34,660 nucleotides of DNA from Longimicrobium sp. (GCF_036554565.1 NZ_DATBNB010000691.1:1-34660), one strand, 5' to 3'. Counted from the first letter of the stretch, positions 1 to 8,636 are shown. The notes: generated by a model not told the origin, from the letters alone. Translations and numbers: made by a program.

Positions 1-1426
1 CGCCGTTCTCGTCCAGGTCCGCCGGCTCGCCGTACGCCGCGGTGATGGAGGGCCACACCTGGGTGTCGAACGTCTCGGCAATCGCCGCGTAATCCGCGGC
101 CGTCAGCCCCCCGGACGGGTTCGTGGTGTCGGCGACGATCACGATGCGCGTGCCCACGTGCACCACGCGGCCCGTGCGGTTGTCGGGGGCGGTGCAGGGC
201 TGGTCCGTCTCCACGTTCAGCGTCATCAGGCCGCCCACCACCGGCACACCGGGGGTAACGGCGCGCCGCGGCGCCGGACCGCGCGCCACGCCGCGGGCCA
301 TCAGCGGGCCCAGCTCCCGCCGCTCCGCCTCGCGAAGCCGGGTTTCCCACGCATCGTCGCGCCGAAGCCCGCCCGCCAGGCTCATCGGCGGGCCGGGAAG
401 CCGCACGGGGGTGGGCGCGCCGGCCGCCGGAACGATGCCGGAGGCGGTGAGCCCCAGCGTCATCCCTCCCGCCGTGCTGGGCGAAAGGTTCATGGGTATT
501 ACGGTGTACTCCGCCCCCCCGGTGGTGCCGGGCAGGCAGATGTCCGCGCCCCCCGGCTTGTCGGCCACGTACACGCCGCCGACCGCCAGGTTGGGACAGA
601 CGGCGATTGCCGCCGTGCCGCTACGTGCGCCACTGGTGGCGGAGATGGTCACCGTGCCGGGGCTTACGCCGGTCACGACGCCCCCCGCCGTCACCGTACC
701 GATGGCGGGGTCGGACGAGCCCCAGGTGATGGTCTGCCCCGGGATGGGCCGCCCCACCACGTCGCGCACGGTCGCCGTCAGGGGCTGCGCCGAGTCGGCC
801 ATCATCGTGTCCGCCGGCGGGCTGACGTCCACCCAGCCGTTGGGATGCGGGACCTGCGCCGCCACGTACACCGTGAAGGTGAAGGTGGCCACGGTGGGAT
901 CCACCGTGAACCGCCACGTCACCGGCTGCGACGTGGCGTTGTGCGCGAGGTTGCCGTTGTACTGGAAGTACGGCACGTCCCCGTTCAGGAAGGTCGCCGT
1001 GCCCGACGCGTTCCTCACCGACACCGCACCGGTGGCGCTGGCGGGCATCGACGCGAAGAACACCCGCACCCCGGCGGGGTCCGGCGTGGTGCCGTCCGTG
1101 GTGCCCAGCGGCTGCGGGATGAGGTTCTGCACCGTCGCGTCGAACTTGAACGTGCTGTCGATGGCGGTATACGCCGCGTTCGTGCCGGACATGAACACGA
1201 ACTCACCCTGTCCGCCCACGATCAGCCCCGGCGCCTGTCCGGTGGACGGAGTGGCGGCCCGGCAGCTCACCGTCGCCGATGCCACACGGGCCGTGCAGTC
1301 CAGCGCGGCGAGCGGGGGCGCGGCCGGGGCCTCGACCGGGGGAGCGACGGGGCCCGCGTCGGCACACGCGGACAGGGCGGCGGACAGCACGAGCGCACGG
1401 GCGCCCAGGCGGAGCTTCGGAGTCAT
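1..1426 (-). CDS. Secreted Ig-like lipoprotein, probably a surface peptidase (5' part only)
   Basis: This gene starts at the ATG at 1426 and runs out of the window, so 475 residues are visible without a stop. A signal peptide ends in a lipobox (ALSAC, Cys21), so it should be a lipoprotein of the cell envelope. Residues ~42-202 form a module with Cys44 and Cys55 that recurs in two other lipoproteins of this window. Residues ~205-276 look like a bacterial Ig-like (Big_2) domain. From ~285 on the sequence (GGVYVADKPGG, then TAADYAAIAETFDTQVWPSI near the edge) resembles the start of hyicolysin/M30-like peptidase regions known in similar Gemmatimonadota proteins. The catalytic HExxH would lie outside the window, so peptidase function is an inference. 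No strong Shine-Dalgarno is visible. Confidence 0.8.
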   Translation of the reverse strand, partial: MTPKLRLGARALVLSAALSACADAGPVAPPVEAPAAPPLAALDCTARVASATVSCRAATPSTGQAPGLIVGGQGEFVFMSGTNAAYTAIDSTFKFDATVQNLIPQPLGTTDGTTPDPAGVRVFFASMPASATGAVSVRNASGTATFLNGDVPYFQYNGNLAHNATSQPVTWRFTVDPTVATFTFTVYVAAQVPHPNGWVDVSPPADTMMADSAQPLTATVRDVVGRPIPGQTITWGSSDPAIGTVTAGGVVTGVSPGTVTISATSGARSGTAAIAVCPNLAVGGVYVADKPGGADICLPGTTGGAEYTVIPMNLSPSTAGGMTLGLTASGIVPAAGAPTPVRLPGPPMSLAGGLRRDDAWETRLREAERRELGPLMARGVARGPAPRRAVTPGVPVVGGLMTLNVETDQPCTAPDNRTGRVVHVGTRIVIVADTTNPSGGLTAADYAAIAETFDTQVWPSITAAYGEPADLDENG

Positions 1427-1570
1427 CGGCGAGGGAAAGATCGGGATTGGAGAGAGCGGCGGGGCGCCGCGGGCGTGGGTCTGCGGGGAACAAAGATGCC
1501 GGGGCGCCGGGCGCCCGTCAACGAGGCACGGTCCGCATGAAGGCGGAGCCGGGGTCTCGGTATGTCCATC

Positions 1571-1610
1571 CAAAAAAATCCGGCCCGCTCCAGAAGGTGG
1601 AGCGGGCCGG
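1571..1610 (-). terminator. Rho-independent terminator after tRNA-Leu
   Basis: A 12-bp perfect stem (1580-1591 with 1599-1610, 7-nt loop) is followed, in the minus direction, by seven T residues (1572-1578). It lies directly after the tRNA and would end both the tRNA and the upstream lipoprotein transcript. Confidence 0.9.
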
Positions 1611-1613
1611 CAG

Positions 1614-1697
1614 TGCCCGGAGTCGGACTCGAACCGACAATCCCTTGCGGGAGGCAGATTTTGAGTCTGCTGCGTATACCGATTTCGCCATCCGGGC
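1614..1697 (-). tRNA. tRNA-Leu (anticodon CAA)
   Basis: The minus strand folds into a class II tRNA. The acceptor stem is GCCCGGA with TCCGGGC and discriminator A1614. There is a D arm, an anticodon stem GCAGA/TCTGC with loop CTCAAAA (anticodon CAA, reading UUG), a long variable arm with a CCC/GGG stem, and a T arm GTCGG-TTCGAGT-CCGAC. CCA is not encoded. It starts 14 bp after the stop of the lipoprotein gene at 1711-2475, so it may be cotranscribed with it. No integrase or duplicated 3' end was seen. Confidence 0.95.
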
Positions 1698-1710
1698 GGA
1701 CGGACGAAAG

Positions 1711-2475
1711 CTAACGGATGGGATTCGAAGGATCAACCTCCGCCGGAGCCGGCGCGCCTTCCAGCAGCTGCAGCGCGTACACGGCGCGGCGCAGCGCGCG
1801 GATGCTGTCGCCCGAGGCGAGCCCGGCGCGCGCTCCCGACAGCAGCGCGCGGGCGTTCCGCTCGGCCGCGCCGGACGCGGCGCCCGCCTGCAGCCGGGCC
1901 TCGGCGCTCGCCAGCAGCCGCAGCCCCACGGCCATGGGCGACTGCTCGCGCGCGGCCAGCGTTCCCTCGCCCAGGTGGCGCACGGCGGCGGCGGTGTCGC
2001 CCGCGGCCAGGGCGGCGCGGGCCGCCTGCGCCCGGACGGCGACGGACGCCGCGGCGGCGGCCAGCTCCGGGTGGGCGCCCAGCTCCAGCCGGGCACGGGC
2101 GCGGTCCGTCCACGCCTCCAGCGCGGCCAGCGCCCCCAGCATCCGCCCCGCGTCGGGCGCGCGCGCCACCCCGGCGGCGGCCTCGCGCAGTGCCTGCGCC
2201 TCGAACGACAGCGCCTCGTCGGGCCGGCCGGCGGCGCGGGCCCGCTGCGCGCGAGCCCGAAGCGCATCCACCCCGGCGCGCTGCGCGGGGGACAGGTACG
2301 GGAGCCAGGTTTCCGCCCGCGGCAGGCCACGCGGCTCGGCGACGGCCACCCAGGCCTGGCCGCCCGCCACCTGCACGTACGAGGTGGGCGCGGTGGGCCC
2401 GTCGTCGCACGCGGACACCGCCAGGAGCGCGGATGCACAAAGCACCGCCAGCGGGCGGAAAACGCGAAGGGGCAT
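1711..2475 (-). CDS. Small Ala/Arg-rich helical lipoprotein, unknown function
   Basis: The protein has 254 residues. The start is the ATG at 2475, which gives a compact signal peptide ending in AVSAC (lipobox Cys23). A short linker follows, then about 200 residues very rich in Ala, Arg, Leu and Glu with no obvious catalytic motif. The pattern suggests an all-helical, TPR-like or coiled domain in the periplasm. A good divergent promoter (TTGACC-18-TATGTT at 2518-2547) precedes it with a leader of about 35 nt. The tRNA-Leu and a terminator lie immediately downstream. I do not recognise the family; envelope location is well supported, function is unknown. Confidence 0.8.
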   Translation of the reverse strand: MPLRVFRPLAVLCASALLAVSACDDGPTAPTSYVQVAGGQAWVAVAEPRGLPRAETWLPYLSPAQRAGVDALRARAQRARAAGRPDEALSFEAQALREAAAGVARAPDAGRMLGALAALEAWTDRARARLELGAHPELAAAAASVAVRAQAARAALAAGDTAAAVRHLGEGTLAAREQSPMAVGLRLLASAEARLQAGAASGAAERNARALLSGARAGLASGDSIRALRRAVYALQLLEGAPAPAEVDPSNPIR

Positions 2476-2517
2476 CGGGTTGCGGGCAGGAACGGGTACC
2501 GCGGGAATGGGACGACA

Positions 2518-2547
2518 AACATAGGGCGGCGGGGCGCCAGCGGTCAA
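2518..2547 (-). promoter_or_regulatory. Sigma70-type promoter of the lipoprotein gene
   Basis: Minus strand: -35 TTGACC (2547-2542), 18-bp spacer, -10 TATGTT (2523-2518). Predicted start of transcription is near 2511, 36 nt before the ATG at 2475. It is back-to-back with the tetR promoter. Confidence 0.65.
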
Positions 2548-2567
2548 GCCGCGGCCCCTCTGTACGC

Positions 2568-2597
2568 TTGACACCCTTTCCGCGCGCGGGATAGGTT
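2568..2597 (+). promoter_or_regulatory. Sigma70-type promoter of tetR, with a possible operator
   Basis: -35 TTGACA (2568-2573), 18-bp spacer, -10 TAGGTT (2592-2597). An 8-bp perfect palindrome GTTCGAAC (2605-2612) lies at the expected transcription start, where an autorepressing TetR protein could bind. The operator is only a guess; the promoter rests on the exact -35 and on its mirror-image resemblance to the divergent promoter. Confidence 0.55.
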
Positions 2598-2634
2598 GAC
2601 GGACGTTCGAACACGGTTTCCCGGACACCCGCAG

Positions 2635-3300
2635 ATGAGCACGGACGAGCGCAGCGCGTACGACGAGAAGCTGGAGAGCATCCTTCGCGCGGCCGCCGCC
2701 ATCTTCGCCGAGAAGGGCTACCACCAGGCCAGCATCCGCGACATCGCGCGCTCCACGGGCGTCAGCCTGTCGGGGCTGTACTACTATTTCAACAGCAAGG
2801 AAGAGCTGCTCTTCCTGATCCAGGACCACGCGTTCGGCACGCTGCTGAACAACCTGGAGCGGCTGCTGGCCGGCGAGGAGCAGCCGCACCGCCGCCTGCG
2901 CCTGCTGATGGAGAACCACCTTCGCTACTTCATCGCCAACACGGCCGAGATGAAGGTGCTCTCGCACGAGGCCGAGGCGCTGACGGGCGATTTCCGCCGC
3001 CGGGTGAACGCCAAGAAGCGGCGCCTCACCGAGATCGCGATGGAGATCCTGGGCGAGATCCGCCCGGCTGGCGACGTGGACCTGCGCGTGGCGACCTTCG
3101 CCATGTTCGGGATGATGAACTGGCTGTACAACTGGCACCGGGCAGATCGCGACGTTCCGCTGGACAAGATCGTCGACGACATGTACCGCATCTTTCTCGA
3201 GGGATTCCAGCCCGCCGGCGCCAAGGTTCCCGCGCTGGCGCGCGAGGCCGCGCCCGGCGAATCCCGTCCGTCGATCTGGCGCTCGGGCGCCGACGAGTAG
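2635..3300 (+). CDS. TetR/AcrR-family regulator, probably of acyl-CoA catabolism
   Basis: This 221-residue protein is a TetR-type repressor. Residues ~10-60 form the HTH domain with the usual signature (ILRAAAAIFAEKGYHQASI, then GVSLSGLYYYFNSKEELLF). The rest is a helical ligand domain. The ATG at 2635 was chosen over the in-frame TTG at 2596 because that TTG lies inside the predicted -10 box. The gene is 41 nt upstream of an enoyl-CoA hydratase in the same direction. By analogy with FadR (Bacillus, Thermus) and PaaR (Thermus), which are TetR proteins released by acyl-CoA or phenylacetyl-CoA, it probably represses this locus and itself. The ligand cannot be read from the sequence. Confidence 0.88.
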   Translation: MSTDERSAYDEKLESILRAAAAIFAEKGYHQASIRDIARSTGVSLSGLYYYFNSKEELLFLIQDHAFGTLLNNLERLLAGEEQPHRRLRLLMENHLRYFIANTAEMKVLSHEAEALTGDFRRRVNAKKRRLTEIAMEILGEIRPAGDVDLRVATFAMFGMMNWLYNWHRADRDVPLDKIVDDMYRIFLEGFQPAGAKVPALAREAAPGESRPSIWRSGADE

Positions 3301-3341
3301 CGCCGCGCCCGAACCTTTCACTTCACCACCGGAGCAACCTG

Positions 3342-4169
3342 ATGGCAACGCTTGCCGCTGACGTGCCGACCGAAACCCAGACGCTGGTGCACTACGAGGT
3401 GCAGGACGGCGTGGCGATCTTCACCCTCGACGATCCGCCCGCCAACACCTACACGCACGAGATGATGCGCCAGATCGACGCGTGCATCCTGCGCGCGCGG
3501 TTCGACAACACGGTCGACGTGATCGTCATCACGGGCAAGGGCGAAAAGTTCTTCTGCGCCGGCGCCAACATCAACATGCTGCAGAAGGCCGATCCCACCT
3601 GGAAGTACTACTTCTGCCTGCACGCCAACGAGACGCTGCTCAAGCTGGAGCACACCCCCAAGCTGGTGATCGCGGCGCTCAACGGCCACACGGTGGGCGG
3701 CGGGCTGGAGATCGCCATGGCGGCCGACCTGCGCATCGCGCGCCGGGGCGCCGGCAAGATCGGCCTTCCCGAGGTGGCCCTGGGCGTGCTTCCCGGCACC
3801 GGCGGCACGCAGCGGCTGACCAAGCTGGTGGGCACCAGCAAGGCCATCGAGCTGATGGTACAGGGCAACAACATCGACTTCGACGAGGCCGCGGCCATGG
3901 GCATCGTCAACCGGGTGATCGACGCCGAAGGGCGCGACGCGTTCCTGGCCTCGGTGCTGGAGTACGCCCGCCAGTTCACGCGCCCCAACAAGGCCACCTT
4001 CGCCGTCGGCAACATCAAGCGCTCGTGCCAGAGCGGCGCCGAGCTGCCGCTGGAGCAGGGGCTGGCGCTGGAGCGCGAGCTGCAGGCGCTGCTCTTCAAC
4101 TCGCAGGACGCCAAGGAAGGCCTGAACGCCTACGTGGAAAAGCGCACCGCGCAGTTCACGGGCAAGTAA
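3342..4169 (+). CDS. Enoyl-CoA hydratase/isomerase (crotonase fold)
   Basis: The 275-residue protein has the crotonase fold. The oxyanion-hole segments FFCAGANI (~70-77) and GHTVGGGLE (~115-123) are present. Both hydratase glutamates are conserved: Glu123 in GGGLE and Glu144 in GLPEV, matching Glu144/Glu164 of rat enoyl-CoA hydratase. It should add water to 2-enoyl-CoA esters in the cytoplasm. A CCGGAG sequence precedes the ATG. The gene follows tetR at 41 nt and ends in a hairpin terminator, so tetR plus this gene can form a two-gene transcript. The substrate is not evident; the 14-residue N-terminal extension and the segment around 80-100 (WKYYFCLHANE) differ from the classical FadB/ECHS1 type. 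Confidence 0.92.
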   Translation: MATLAADVPTETQTLVHYEVQDGVAIFTLDDPPANTYTHEMMRQIDACILRARFDNTVDVIVITGKGEKFFCAGANINMLQKADPTWKYYFCLHANETLLKLEHTPKLVIAALNGHTVGGGLEIAMAADLRIARRGAGKIGLPEVALGVLPGTGGTQRLTKLVGTSKAIELMVQGNNIDFDEAAAMGIVNRVIDAEGRDAFLASVLEYARQFTRPNKATFAVGNIKRSCQSGAELPLEQGLALERELQALLFNSQDAKEGLNAYVEKRTAQFTGK

Positions 4170-4187
4170 GCCTGGCAGGGTCGTACC

Positions 4188-4222
4188 GGGAGGGAGCCTC
4201 GTGCTCCCTCCCGTGCTATTTT
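4188..4222 (+). terminator. Rho-independent terminator
   Basis: A 10-bp perfect stem (4188-4197 with 4203-4212, 5-nt loop) is followed after a few bases by ATTTT (4218-4222). It starts 19 bp after the stop of the enoyl-CoA hydratase gene. Confidence 0.65.
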
Positions 4223-4243
4223 GGTAGCGCACGGTCCGCGGGG

Positions 4244-4291
4244 GCGAATGAATTCGCTGCAACGACCACACGAAGTCCACCTGCGTGGACT
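4244..4291 (+). repeat. Two-hairpin 48-nt structured repeat, copy 1
   Basis: Hairpin 1 is GCGAAT-GA-ATTCGC (4244-4257). After a 16-nt spacer ending in CACGA comes hairpin 2, AGTCCAC-CTGC-GTGGACT (4274-4291). A second copy with the same geometry but compensating base changes lies at 8589-8636. The strand is given for the reading in which both copies align. Confidence 0.75.
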
Positions 4292-4341
4292 GGCTTGCCG
4301 CGGTGGGAGTTCCGCTTCCTCGCGCGTCTGGACGTACTGAA

Positions 4342-4523
4342 TTCTCCCCCTCCCCTGCGCAGCGGGGGAAGGGGGCCGGGGGGAGGGGGCTGCCGCGGCA
4401 TGCGAGGCACCCTCTCGAACCCCGATCGAAGTTCTCCCCTCTCCCGGCGCAGTTTGCCGGGGGAGGGGGCCGGGGGAGGGGCCCGCCGCGGCATGCGAGG
4501 CAGCCTTTCGAACCCTACGGAAG
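4342..4523. repeat. Tandem duplication of a ~91-bp GC-rich hairpin repeat
   Basis: Copy A (4342-4431) and copy B (4432-4523) begin with TTCTCCCC and end with CGAAG/CGGAAG. They share a block GCCGCGGCATGCGAGGCA and a pyrimidine/purine-rich inverted repeat that folds into a long C-rich/G-rich stem. The copies differ in the stem sequence but keep pairing. This fills the gap between the hydratase and aldehyde dehydrogenase genes; no gene was seen in 4170-4558. It looks like a dispersed REP-type intergenic element. Confidence 0.75.
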
Positions 4524-4558
4524 TTCCAGCAGGCACGCACCACATCAAACGAGCGCAC

Positions 4559-6028
4559 ATGACGGATACGGCGACGCTGGACATCCAGCCGGGACGGCTG
4601 TTCATCGGGGGCGAGTGGCAGGACGCCGCCTCGGGCAGCACCTTCGACACCATCAACCCCGCCACCGCCGAGCCGCTGACGCAGGTGGCCGAGGCGGGCG
4701 CCGAGGACGTGGACCGTGCCGTCCGCGCCGCGCGCGAAGCGTTCGAGAGCGACGCGTGGCAGAACCTGGACGCCCGCAAGCGCGGCAAGCTGCTGTACGC
4801 CATCGCCGACCGGCTGGAAGAGCGCGCCGACGAGCTGGCCGCGCTGGAGACGATGGACAACGGCAAGCCCGTGCGCGAGGCGCGGGTGATCGACATCAAG
4901 GAGTCGATCGACTGCTTCCGCTACTACGCGGGCTGGGCCGACAAGATCGCCGGCGACGTGATCCCCGTTCCCGGGCCGTACCTGAACTACACGCGCCGCG
5001 AGCCGGTGGGGGTGTGCGGGGCCATCATCCCGTGGAACTACCCGCTGCAGATGGCCGCGTGGAAGGTGGCGCCCGCCATCGCCTGCGGGAACACCGTCGT
5101 CCTGAAGCCGGCCGAGCAGACGCCGCTGACCGCGCTGGAGCTGGCGCGCGCCGCCTCGGACGCCGGGCTCCCCGCCGGTGTGCTGAACGTGATCCCCGGC
5201 TTCGGCGAGAGCGCCGGGGGGGCGCTGGTGAACCACCCCGACGTCGACAAGATCGCCTTCACGGGGTCCACCGCCATCGGCAAGCTGATCCAGCGGCAGG
5301 CCGCGGATACGCTCAAGAAGGTGTCGCTGGAGCTGGGCGGAAAGAGCCCCAACATCGTGCTCGACGACGCCGACATCGAGGCGGCGGTGCGCGGCGCCAG
5401 CATGGCCATCTTCTACAACAGCGGCCAGGCCTGCACCGCGGGCTCACGCCTGCTGGTGCACGAGAAGATCCGCGACGAATTCGTGGAAAAGCTGCTGAAG
5501 CGGGCGGCCGGCTTCGTTCCGGGCGACCCCATGAACCCCAAGACGCGCCTGGGGCCGCTGGTGTCGGAGGAGCAGATCGAGCGCGTGCTGGGGTACATCG
5601 AAAAGGGCAAGCAGGAGGGCGCGGAGCTGCTGCTGGGCGGCGACCGCGTGGAGGTGGGGGGCAAGCGCGGCTACTTCCTGAACCCCACCGTCTTCGGCAG
5701 CGTCACGCCGCGGATGACCATCGCCTGCGAGGAGATCTTCGGCCCCGTGCTGGCGGTGCAGACGTTCAGCGACATGGACGAGGCCATCCAGATCGGCAAC
5801 GCGTCGGAGTACGGGCTGGCCGCCGCCGTGTGGACGAGGGACGTGAGGAAGGCGCACCACGTCGCCCACAAGCTGCGCGCGGGGACGGTGTGGATCAACA
5901 CGTACCACAACCTCGACACGGCCTCGCCCTTCGGCGGCTACAAGCAGTCCGGCTACGGCCGCGAGTTGGGCCGCTACGCGCTGGACCTGTACACCCAGGT
6001 GAAGAGCGTCTGGGTGAACCTGGCGTGA
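4559..6028 (+). CDS. NAD(P)-dependent aldehyde dehydrogenase
   Basis: This 489-residue cytoplasmic enzyme is of normal family length and oxidises an aldehyde to its acid. The ALDH signature is complete: Asn160 in PWNYP, Lys183 in LKPAEQTP, FTGSTAIG (234-241), the general base Glu258 in LELGG, and the nucleophile Cys292 in NSGQACTAGSR. EEIFGPV lies near 390 and SPFGGYKQSG near the C-terminus. The start at the ATG at 4559 agrees with the N-terminus of relatives. It lies downstream of a terminator and a repeat-filled gap, so it probably has its own promoter, which I could not place. The substrate is unknown; phenylacetaldehyde, betaine aldehyde or fatty aldehydes are all possible. There is no MaoC domain, so it is not a PaaZ-type fusion. 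Confidence 0.95.
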   Translation: MTDTATLDIQPGRLFIGGEWQDAASGSTFDTINPATAEPLTQVAEAGAEDVDRAVRAAREAFESDAWQNLDARKRGKLLYAIADRLEERADELAALETMDNGKPVREARVIDIKESIDCFRYYAGWADKIAGDVIPVPGPYLNYTRREPVGVCGAIIPWNYPLQMAAWKVAPAIACGNTVVLKPAEQTPLTALELARAASDAGLPAGVLNVIPGFGESAGGALVNHPDVDKIAFTGSTAIGKLIQRQAADTLKKVSLELGGKSPNIVLDDADIEAAVRGASMAIFYNSGQACTAGSRLLVHEKIRDEFVEKLLKRAAGFVPGDPMNPKTRLGPLVSEEQIERVLGYIEKGKQEGAELLLGGDRVEVGGKRGYFLNPTVFGSVTPRMTIACEEIFGPVLAVQTFSDMDEAIQIGNASEYGLAAAVWTRDVRKAHHVAHKLRAGTVWINTYHNLDTASPFGGYKQSGYGRELGRYALDLYTQVKSVWVNLA

Positions 6029-6033
6029 AACCC

Positions 6034-6059
6034 AGTGCGTGAGTGCGTCAGTGCGTGAG
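6034..6059. repeat. GTGCGTGA-type short tandem repeat, left arm of inverted repeat
   Basis: Three near-identical 8-9-bp units (AGTGCGTGA, GTGCGTCA, GTGCGTGAG). Bases 6043-6059 are a perfect 17-bp inverted match to 6432-6448 on the other side of the HicB-like gene. Confidence 0.75.
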
Positions 6060-6112
6060 CGCGGAGGGCCCTCTCACGCACCGGCCTCTCGTTCTCGAAT
6101 GGAGCGCTTCAC

Positions 6113-6412
6113 ATGCCGATGAAACCGGTGTTCGAGAAGACGCCCACGGGATACGTCGCCTGGGTGGATGGACTGCCGGGGGCGCTCACGCAGGGTGACT
6201 CGCTGGAGGAAGCACGCGAGAACCTGGCGGATGCGGTTTTGCTCGTCCTGGAAACGCGGCGGATGATCAAGGCTATCGATGCCGGAGGGCTCTGGCCTCC
6301 AGCACGGATGCCTGATCCGCTGCCTGACCAGTTCGACCCCGCGGATGATCATGGATGGATCCGGCAGCCGTTCATCCTGCGGCTCGATCACTTCCGGGCC
6401 CTCGATGGCTGA
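6113..6412 (+). CDS. HicB-like small protein without a HicA partner
   Basis: This 99-residue protein has the HicB/UPF0150 fold signature in its first ~45 residues: [20 protein letters not shown], followed by [15 protein letters not shown]. Family members are antitoxins of HicAB toxin-antitoxin modules or stand-alone regulators. No hicA-like gene (about 60-80 codons) fits in the 84 nt upstream or the 61 nt downstream. The C-terminal half is Pro- and Asp-rich and shows no ribbon-helix-helix or HTH DNA-binding domain. A TGGAG sequence lies upstream of the ATG. The gene sits between aldehyde dehydrogenase and thiolase and is flanked by inverted repeats, as if inserted as a cassette. Confidence 0.75.
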   Translation: MPMKPVFEKTPTGYVAWVDGLPGALTQGDSLEEARENLADAVLLVLETRRMIKAIDAGGLWPPARMPDPLPDQFDPADDHGWIRQPFILRLDHFRALDG

Positions 6413-6431
6413 TGCACGCGGAAGGCACCGA

Positions 6432-6466
6432 CTCACGCACTGACGCACTTCCGCACTCACGCACTT
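6432..6466. repeat. CTCACGCAC-type short tandem repeat, right arm of inverted repeat
   Basis: Four units of the complementary motif lie just before the thiolase ATG. Bases 6432-6448 are the exact reverse complement of 6043-6059. The repeat ends 7 bases before the start codon at 6474, so copy-number change here would alter thiolase translation. Confidence 0.75.
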
Positions 6467-6473
6467 CTTCTCC

Positions 6474-7675
<1,202 letters not shown>

Positions 7676-7679
<4 letters not shown>

Positions 7680-8464
7680 GCGACACCATCCGGCTGTCCA
7701 TCGGGGACGGTGTCGCCTGGATCACGCTCAACCGCCCCGACCGGCTGAACGCCTTCGCCGGGCGGATGCGCGACGACCTTCACGACGCCATCGACCGCGC
7801 GGCGACGTCGCCCGAGGTGCGGGTGATCGTCATCACCGGCGCGGGCCGCGGCTTCTGCACCGGCGCCGACGTGGAGGTGATGAGCGACCTGCTTGCGCGC
7901 GGCGACGACGAGACCTTTGAGGGACTGGTGGAGGCGGGGATGCGCGTGGTCCGGCGCCTCGCCAGCGTGGAGCAGCCGGTGATCGCGGCGGTGAACGGGC
8001 CCGCGGCGGGCGCGGGCGCGTCGCTGGCGCTGGCGTGCGACTTCCGCATCGCCTCGGAGCGCGCGACCATCGGCTTTACGTTCAATCGCATCGGCCTGCA
8101 CCCGGACTGGGGGGCCACCCACTCCCTGCCCCGCCTGGTGGGCCCGGGGCGCGCGGCGGAGCTGGTGATGACGGGGCGGATGGTGGATGCGCGCGAGGCC
8201 GAGCGCATCGGCCTCTTTCAGCAGGTATTCGCCGACGACTGGTTCATGGACGAGGTGCGCAAGCTGGCGAAGGAGCTCGCCGCCAAGCCGCCGCTCGCCC
8301 TCACGCTGGCCAAGCGCACCCTGGCCGCGTCGCCCACGTCGGACCTGGACGCCATGCTCGCCGCCGAGCGCGAGCAGCAGATGCGCTGTTTCCGCAGCGC
8401 GGACGCGAAGGAAGGCATCACCGCGTTCAACGAGAAGCGGAAGCCCGTGTTCCGGGGGGAGTGA
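7676..8464 (+). CDS. Crotonase-family enzyme, PaaG-like isomerase type
   Basis: The 262-residue protein starts at a GTG overlapping the thiolase stop. It has the crotonase fold with the oxyanion-hole motif GFCTGADV (59-66), but neither hydratase glutamate: the GGGxE position reads AGASLA and the QPEI position reads FNRI. Instead it carries Asp144 in HPDWGAT, the position of the catalytic Asp in the E. coli PaaG motif PDAGGT. This argues for an isomerase rather than a hydratase: either 1,2-epoxyphenylacetyl-CoA/oxepin-CoA isomerisation or delta3-delta2-enoyl-CoA isomerisation. The role is inferred from residues and context. It is probably the last gene of the 4559-8464 gene run, being followed by repeats. 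Confidence 0.88.
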
Positions 8465-8492
8465 TCGGGGAGTACCGTCTCCGCCGAGTGAC

Positions 8493-8552
8493 AGTACCAC
8501 TCGTGGTAGTTCCACCAGTGGGAGTTTCTCCCGGGGTAATTCCACTCGTGGC
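8493..8552. repeat. Four tandem 15-bp units, each with a 10-bp palindromic core
   Basis: Units start at 8493, 8508, 8523 and 8538, each of the form A(G/A)T(T/A) plus a 10-bp core plus one base. Cores are CCACTCGTGG (twice), CCACCAGTGG and TCTCCCGGGG. A fifth, irregular inverted unit CCACCCTCCGTGG follows at 8554-8566. The tract lies 28 bp after the crotonase stop, in a non-coding gap (8465-8699). Confidence 0.7.
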
Positions 8553-8588
8553 TCCACCCTCCGTGGCGATCCCCCGACCTCGCGCCCG

Positions 8589-8636
8589 GCGGTTGAAACC
8601 GCAGCTGGCACTTCACGAAGTCCGCCTGCGCGGACT
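8589..8636 (+). repeat. Two-hairpin 48-nt structured repeat, copy 2
   Basis: Hairpin 1 is GCGGTT-GA-AACCGC (8589-8602), the spacer is 16 nt ending in CACGA, and hairpin 2 is AGTCCGC-CTGC-GCGGACT (8619-8636). Compared with 4244-4291 the stems differ at several pairs, always keeping Watson-Crick pairing. Confidence 0.75.

Noticed and set aside
1614-1697. tRNA-Leu as an integration site of a genomic island
   Set aside because: No integrase and no duplicated tRNA 3' end was found within the window.
3482-4558. Open frame running through the hydratase gene, the repeat gap and into the aldehyde dehydrogenase, as if a fusion
   Set aside because: Its first part is out of frame with the hydratase and the gap is repeat DNA; the aldehyde dehydrogenase starts naturally at 4559.
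4559-6028. PaaZ (bifunctional ring-opening enzyme)
   Set aside because: The protein is 489 residues with only the aldehyde dehydrogenase domain; the MaoC-like hydratase domain of PaaZ is missing.
6113-6412. Complete HicAB toxin-antitoxin module
   Set aside because: No hicA-like reading frame fits in the flanking gaps on either strand, so only an orphan HicB-like gene is supported.
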